In this document: one piece after another, positions 41,573-45,712 of the stretch
How the letters are laid out: each line of letters begins with the position of its first letter
How positions within the stretch are numbered: the stretch's first letter is position 1
Assembly: GCA_009692745.1 (NCBI GenBank)
Contig: SHYO01000008.1
Span: forward strand, 1 to 45,712
Length of the DNA: 45,712 nt
Reading direction: 5' to 3'
From: Chloroflexota bacterium
GTDB taxonomy: Bacteria; Chloroflexota; Anaerolineae; Epilineales; SHYO01
Made by a program: the position numbers and the translations under genes
Notes under the pieces: model-generated
Seen by the model: the letters and a program-made list of their open reading frames with translations, nothing else
The model's database searches: none
What the model was told of the DNA's origin: nothing

Positions 41573-43453
41573 ATGAGCAATCAACACACGGACAGCGCTC
41601 CACAAATGCCCTCTCAGGATAGATTAGAGGAGAAAAACACCTTCTCCCGCCGCAATTTTCTGAAGCGGGTAGCCATTGCCGGCGGTGCCACGCTCCTGGG
41701 TAGTATCGCTGCGGCATGTGGCGCTACCCCTACACCCGCCCCGCCCGCTGCAGCGGCACCGACCCAGGCCCCGGCCGCTCCCACCAAACCCCCAGCCGCC
41801 GCTCCCACCACCCCTCCGGTGGCCAAGGCGCCGAAACGCGGTGGGAAGCTAACCTGGGGCCTGGAAGTCCCCCCGGTAAACCTGGTGCCTTTTGGCGCCA
41901 TATCACAAGGCCAGGTGCTCTCCAAAGAACTCCTCTACGATTCGCTGGTAGAATGGGATAAGGATTTGAATGTCCAACCGGCGCTGGCCGAGAAATGGGA
42001 AACCCCCGATGATAAAACCTGGATCTGGCACTTAAAAAAGGGTCTCAAGTTCCACGATGGCAGTGAGGTCACTGCCGACGATGTCAAATACTCCATTGAG
42101 TTGCAAGCCAATCCCCCGGCGCCCGGCATCAAAGTCTCCCAATATCCCAAGATCGCCAGTGTGGATGTAGTAGACAAGTATACTGCCAAGTTCAACATGA
42201 CCGGCCCGGATCCCACCGTCCTGGGATACCTCGCCTGGGCGCGCTATAGCGCTATCATTCCTAAAGGGCTTTATGACAAAATCAAAGTCCTGACCCAGGG
42301 AATCGGTACCGGCCCTTTCAAATTGGTGGAATATGTGGAAAATGACCGGGTGGTCAATATCAGCAACAAGGATTACTGGAAGCCCGGCCAACCCTACCTG
42401 GACGAACTGACTTTTAAAGTCCTGCCAGATGAAAGCAGCCGGGTAGCAGCGCTGCGCTCTGGCGCCATCGATGGGTGTAACGTCTCAGCAGATATCGCCC
42501 GCAGTCTCAAAAACGATACCAATATCACCGTGCTGAAGGGGCCTGTCTCCGCCCCGCGTGTCTTGCAATTTACGATTAAGGGAGATGGCAAGCCCTGGAA
42601 TAAGAAAGAGGTGCGCCAGGCCATCAGCAAGGCTATCGACCGGCAGGTCATCATCGATAATGTATATGCCGGTGAGGCGCTCTTGACCGGACCGGTGCCC
42701 CCTGGATATGGCGACTGGTTTCTTCCCCAGGAAGAGCTGGCTTCAAAATGGTTCAAATATGATGTCGCAGGCGCCCAAAAGCTGATGGCCGATGCCGGTT
42801 TTAAGGACGGCTTCGAAATTACCCTTAATGCTATTAGCCAACCGGCCGAGTACACCCAGATCGCCGAAGTGGTCAAGGAACAGCTCAAAAAGATCAATAT
42901 TACTGTCAAGGTTGTCTCGGAAGAGCTGGGCACTATTGCCAAGACTTTGCTGGCGAATCCCGTTTTCCGTAGATAGGGTACCGGATTTCGCCGGAGGTTA
43001 CGCTTAGTAGTGACGTTCTCCACTCCGATTTTCGAAAATTTTCGGCTCCAAAAACAGGTGTTTTGAATTCGCCAGCAGAATCTTGCCAAGCGCGTCGGCG
43101 ATGGCAGCTTCGATTTCCTGGCTACCGGCCGCGGTATGCGCAACGACGTCACAGGTCACCTGCCCGACTTCGGCAAGCCGGACCTCGGCGCGGCGGCTCT
43201 TTGGTTCAACAAGGGGCAGGGCTGGAAGAATGATGAGCTCTCCAAGCTCTTCGAGCAGGCTTTGGTTAACCTGGACAGCGCTACCCGCCATCAACAGATC
43301 CGGCGTATCCAGGAGCTTGTGCTTGATGAAGTGCCACACGTCTACCTGGTTCAACCTTATTCGTTCCAAGTCGTACGCACCTATGTCAAAGATATGTACG
43401 TTTCGTTCACCAACTTCAATCCTGGGTTGAGAACAGTATGGTTGGATAAGTAA
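41573..43453 (+). pseudogene. Peptide-type ABC transporter solute-binding lipoprotein, disrupted by the MITE
   Basis: The N-terminus has a Tat motif (SRRNFLK) and a lipobox (SIAAAC), then a Pro/Ala/Thr-rich linker and the SBP family 5 domain (SLVEWDKDLNVQPALAEKW, HDGSEVTADDVKYSIE). Translation runs through IAK into the MITE and stops at TAG 42974. After the element the same frame resumes at RVGDGSFDFLATGRGMRND and ends LRTVWLDK. The insertion adds 147 bp including the target duplication, that is 49 codons, so the frame is kept but two stops are introduced. Without it the protein would be about 577 aa. AAAGGAGAAG precedes ATG 41573. The 467-aa product would lack the C-terminal lobe. Confidence 0.9.
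42944..43082 (+). mobile_element. 139-bp MITE, copy B, inside the solute-binding protein gene
   Basis: The element is flanked by TTGCCAAG on both sides (42936-42943 and 43083-43090), an 8-bp target duplication. Removing 147 bp restores GTIAKRVGDG of the host protein. The ends are imperfect inverted repeats (ACTTTGCTGGCGAAT ... ATTCGCCAGCAGAATC). It is identical to copy A in reverse orientation and contains the inner palindrome CGAAAATTTTCG. No transposase is encoded. Confidence 0.92.
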
Positions 43454-43458
43454 TTGTA

Positions 43459-43487
43459 TTGACTTGCGCCGGTCCCCATGTTAATAT
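43459..43487 (+). promoter_or_regulatory. Promoter candidate for the second plus-strand enolase-superfamily gene
   Basis: TTGACT (43459-43464) and TAATAT (43482-43487) are 17 bp apart. The start codon at 43500 is only 12 bp past the -10, so the message would be nearly leaderless; no Shine-Dalgarno is present. Confidence 0.5.
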
Positions 43488-43499
43488 AGGACACATTGT

Positions 43500-44672
43500 A
43501 TGAAGATTACCGATCTGAAATACTGGATTGTCGAAGGTGATGTCTGGAACTGGACCTTTCTGAAGCTATATACCGATGAGGGGCTCACCGGCGTCGGTGA
43601 AGCCACGGTAGAATATGGTGCCCAAACCGGGGCCGGTTCACTCGAAGAAGCGCGCGAGTTTATCATCGGTCGCGACCCTTTCCATATCGAAAGCTTCCAA
43701 CAAGACATTCACTACCGCACTTTCTGGCAGGGTCCTGCGCTATACGCTGTCACAAGTGGTATCGAGCAGGCGATGTGGGATATCATCGGCAAGGCGCTGA
43801 ACCAACCCGTTTATAACCTTCTGGGAGGTCCCTGCCGCCGCAGACTACGAGCCTATACCCACATGGGGGTACGTGGTGGGGACGATCGCCCGGCCCACGA
43901 ACAACTGGCCGAACAGGCCCGTGGATTGGTGGCAGAAGGTTGGACGGCGCTCAAATGGGTGCCTGTGCCCCCAGTGCATCTCACGATGACCGCCGCGGAG
44001 ATGCGCCAAACGATAGAAAACGTCGGGGCCGTTAGAGATACCGTCGGCCCTGACGTAGACCTGCTTATCGAATTACATGGGCGACTTAACCCCACCACCG
44101 CTATCCAATTGGCCCATGAGCTGGCTCCCTTCAAGCCGATGTTCTTTGAGGAGCCCATCCCGCCATACAACCTGGACGCTATGGCCTATGTTCGCTCTCA
44201 CAGTCCGATTCCTTTGGCCACCGGGGAGCGCATCTTCACCAAATACGGTTGGCGCGATGCTCTGGCCAAGGGAGTAGCAGATATTATTCAGCCGGATTTG
44301 GGTAAATGTGGCGGTTTGCTGGAGATGAAGAAGATTGCAGCTATGGCGGAGGCGGAATATGTGATGGTCGCGCCCCATAATCCATTGGGGCCGGTCGGAT
44401 CTGTCGCTACTCTTCATTGCTCAGCCACCATCCCCAATTTCCAGATCCAGGAGATGGTGCGCGAAACCGGCAATCGGGGCGTGCCCTGGCGCACCGATCT
44501 GATTTATGGCGCCACGGTGAACCAGCCTCAAGATGGCCACATTCCCCTGCCGCCGGGGCCTGGCCTGGGGATCGACCTGGATGAAAAGGTGGCTGCAGCC
44601 CATCCGTACAAGCGCAAACCCATACGGCGGGAATTTATGCGCGATCCGCACTTCCTTTACCCCGGAGACTAA
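43500..44672 (+). CDS. Enolase-superfamily acid-sugar dehydratase (galactonate-dehydratase-like)
   Basis: This 390-aa protein is a paralogue of the gene at 6656. Expected metal positions are E191 (LLIELHGR, Glu where the paralogue has Asp), E217 (FFEEPIPP) and E243 (ATGERIF). D266 (IIQPDLGKCGG) and H293 (APHNPLGP) form the galactonate-dehydratase-type His-Asp pair, and K152 is on the second catalytic strand (ALKWVPVP). It would turn an aldonate into a 2-keto-3-deoxy acid. It lies between two solute-binding protein genes, which suggests that its substrate is imported. Its own promoter may start an almost leaderless message. Confidence 0.86.
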   Translation: MKITDLKYWIVEGDVWNWTFLKLYTDEGLTGVGEATVEYGAQTGAGSLEEAREFIIGRDPFHIESFQQDIHYRTFWQGPALYAVTSGIEQAMWDIIGKALNQPVYNLLGGPCRRRLRAYTHMGVRGGDDRPAHEQLAEQARGLVAEGWTALKWVPVPPVHLTMTAAEMRQTIENVGAVRDTVGPDVDLLIELHGRLNPTTAIQLAHELAPFKPMFFEEPIPPYNLDAMAYVRSHSPIPLATGERIFTKYGWRDALAKGVADIIQPDLGKCGGLLEMKKIAAMAEAEYVMVAPHNPLGPVGSVATLHCSATIPNFQIQEMVRETGNRGVPWRTDLIYGATVNQPQDGHIPLPPGPGLGIDLDEKVAAAHPYKRKPIRREFMRDPHFLYPGD

Positions 44673-44749
44673 AATAACCGGTTGCATGCTCAGGATACTC
44701 AGCAGTAGCTGTAATCAGCACTTGTCGGGTCAAACAAATAGGAGGAGAA

Positions 44750-45595
44750 ATGGAAACGAAAGGCAAAGCAAACGAGGACAGGCAGGTACGGCCGGAGGGA
44801 CACGAGACAGGCTCGACTATCTCCCGCCGCAGATTTCTGAAGAGTCTCGCCCTGGTAGCGGGCGGAGCCGTGGTTACCAGTATTGCCGCTGCATGTGGCG
44901 CTACACCCACACCCTCGGCACCAGCAGCAGCAGCAACTACAGCTCCGGCAGCCCAAGCCACTACCGCGCCAGCGGCGCCCACTAAACCCGCGGCTGCCGC
45001 CGCCACCACAGCTCCTGCCGCCGGCAGCCCCAAATCTGGCGGGAAGCTGGTCTGGGCCCTCGAAAGCGACCCGGTCAACCTGATTCCTTATGGCGGCGTT
45101 AGTACTTCCAACCAATGGGGTAAGGAATTCATTTATGACTCCCTGGTCGAATGGGACAAGGATCTGAAGGTGCAACCCGCCCTGGCCGAAAAATGGGAAA
45201 CACCTGATGATAAGACCTGGATCTGGCATTTGAGGAAGGGAGTAAAATACCACGACGGCAACGAGGTAACTGCCGACGATGTCAAATACTCCATCGAGCT
45301 CCAGGCAAATCCTCCGGCGCCGGGCATCAAGGTCGGCTTCTACCCAAAGGTCGACAATGTGGAAGTCGTAGACAAATATACGGCCAAGTTCAACATGAAA
45401 AGCTCTGATCCTACGGTCCTGGGCTACCTGGGCTGGGCGCGTTACAGCGCCATAATCCCCAAGGGGCTGTACGACAAGGTCAATGTGCTCACTACGGGTA
45501 TTGGCACCGGTCCATTCAAATTGGTCGAGTACACCGGCAATGACCATGTCCTGTTAACCAAAAACGTAACTACTCAGCCACCGGATATAGACTGA
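44750..45595 (+). pseudogene. Peptide-type ABC solute-binding lipoprotein, 3' truncated
   Basis: This is a paralogue of the 41573 gene with the same Tat motif (SRRRFLK), lipobox (SIAAAC) and Ala/Thr/Pro linker, and near-identical blocks (DKTWIWHL, EVTADDVKYSIELQANPPAP). Homology stops after GPFKLVEYTGNDHVLLTKN, about residue 270. The intact paralogue continues NKDYWKPGQPYLDEL, but here VTTQPPDID and a stop follow. The remaining half is missing, so the gene was cut by an insertion or a misassembly near 45558. AGGAGGAGAA precedes ATG 44750. Confidence 0.85.
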
Positions 45596-45712
45596 TGAAA
45601 GGTCTAACATACTACATATTGTGGTTTTTAAGTCTGAATCGGGCATTTGTAGCCCGTTCAAAAATGCTATTTTGAGGTCCAATCGTCACCTTATGTAAAT
45701 CTAAACACTACA
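45558..45712. mobile_element. Possible end of an insertion sequence at the window edge
   Basis: From about 45558 (GTAACTACTCAGCCACCGG) the sequence no longer matches the solute-binding protein and is AT-rich and non-coding to the window end. It includes a hairpin CGGGC-atttgta-GCCCG. A terminus beginning GTAA would fit IS66-type elements, but no transposase or second end is visible, so the call is tentative. Confidence 0.35.

Noticed and set aside
1-43082. Shared end sequence as evidence of a circular plasmid
   Set aside because: The two 139-bp copies are inverted, not direct, and copy B lies 2.6 kb from the end inside a gene with its own target duplication.

Overview
The window looks like a chromosomal (or large contig) segment from a member of the Chloroflexota, perhaps an Anaerolineae/Caldilineae-type lineage. 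The taxonomy is inferred. It rests on the two solute-binding proteins, which have a twin-arginine plus lipobox leader followed by Ala/Pro/Thr-rich linkers (GATPTPAPP-type), on the DUF3854 primase/TubC_N gene pair, and on the many enolase-superfamily and CocE/NonD hydrolase paralogues. No rRNA, tRNA or CRISPR array was seen.

Layout. (1) 1-5.5 kb is an accessory island: a 139-bp MITE, a YoeB-type toxin-antitoxin pair, an AT-rich gap with repeated TTTTACGG motifs, a DUF3854 primase/helicase-like gene, a 4-nt-overlapping gene with a TubC-type docking domain, and a Phd/PIN toxin-antitoxin pair. (2) 5.6-38.6 kb is a long, almost entirely minus-strand catabolic cluster. In transcription order it reads gntR, ridA-like, creatininase, hyuB, CocE, acetamidase/formamidase, CocE, CocE, a 1694-aa NACHT-HEAT protein, hyuA, a RAYT transposase, rhamnonate-dehydratase-like enolase, dimethylformamidase-beta-like protein, a second rhamnonate-dehydratase-like enolase, CocE, amidohydrolase, class III aminotransferase, metallophosphoesterase, CocE, galactonate-dehydratase-like enolase, and Zn-dependent dehydrogenase. 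(3) 38.6-38.8 kb is a divergent control region with two consensus sigma70-type promoters and two symmetric TTGTCC-pair operator candidates. (4) 38.8-45.6 kb is a plus-strand group: enolase-superfamily dehydratase, amidohydrolase, Rieske ferredoxin, a peptide-type ABC solute-binding protein broken by a second identical copy of the MITE, another enolase-superfamily dehydratase, and a second solute-binding protein truncated by unrelated sequence near the window end.

How the genes may work together (inference): solute-binding proteins capture a substrate. CocE/NonD hydrolases, hydantoinase/oxoprolinase HyuA and HyuB, creatininase, acetamidase, DMFase-like protein and amidohydrolases open ester, amide and cyclic-amide bonds. 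Enolase-superfamily dehydratases and the Zn dehydrogenase process the released hydroxy or sugar acids. RidA may clear reactive enamines. A GntR repressor may control both arms. The real substrate cannot be read from the sequence.

The most unusual features are the NACHT-HEAT (NLR-like) gene, whose ~15 nearly identical 33-aa repeats have mosaic variable positions and whose stop codon lies 1 nt from the hyuA start; a RAYT transposase with REPIN-like elements scattered only through the minus-strand cluster; the identical MITE pair with 8-bp target duplications; and the mirror-symmetric GntR operators.
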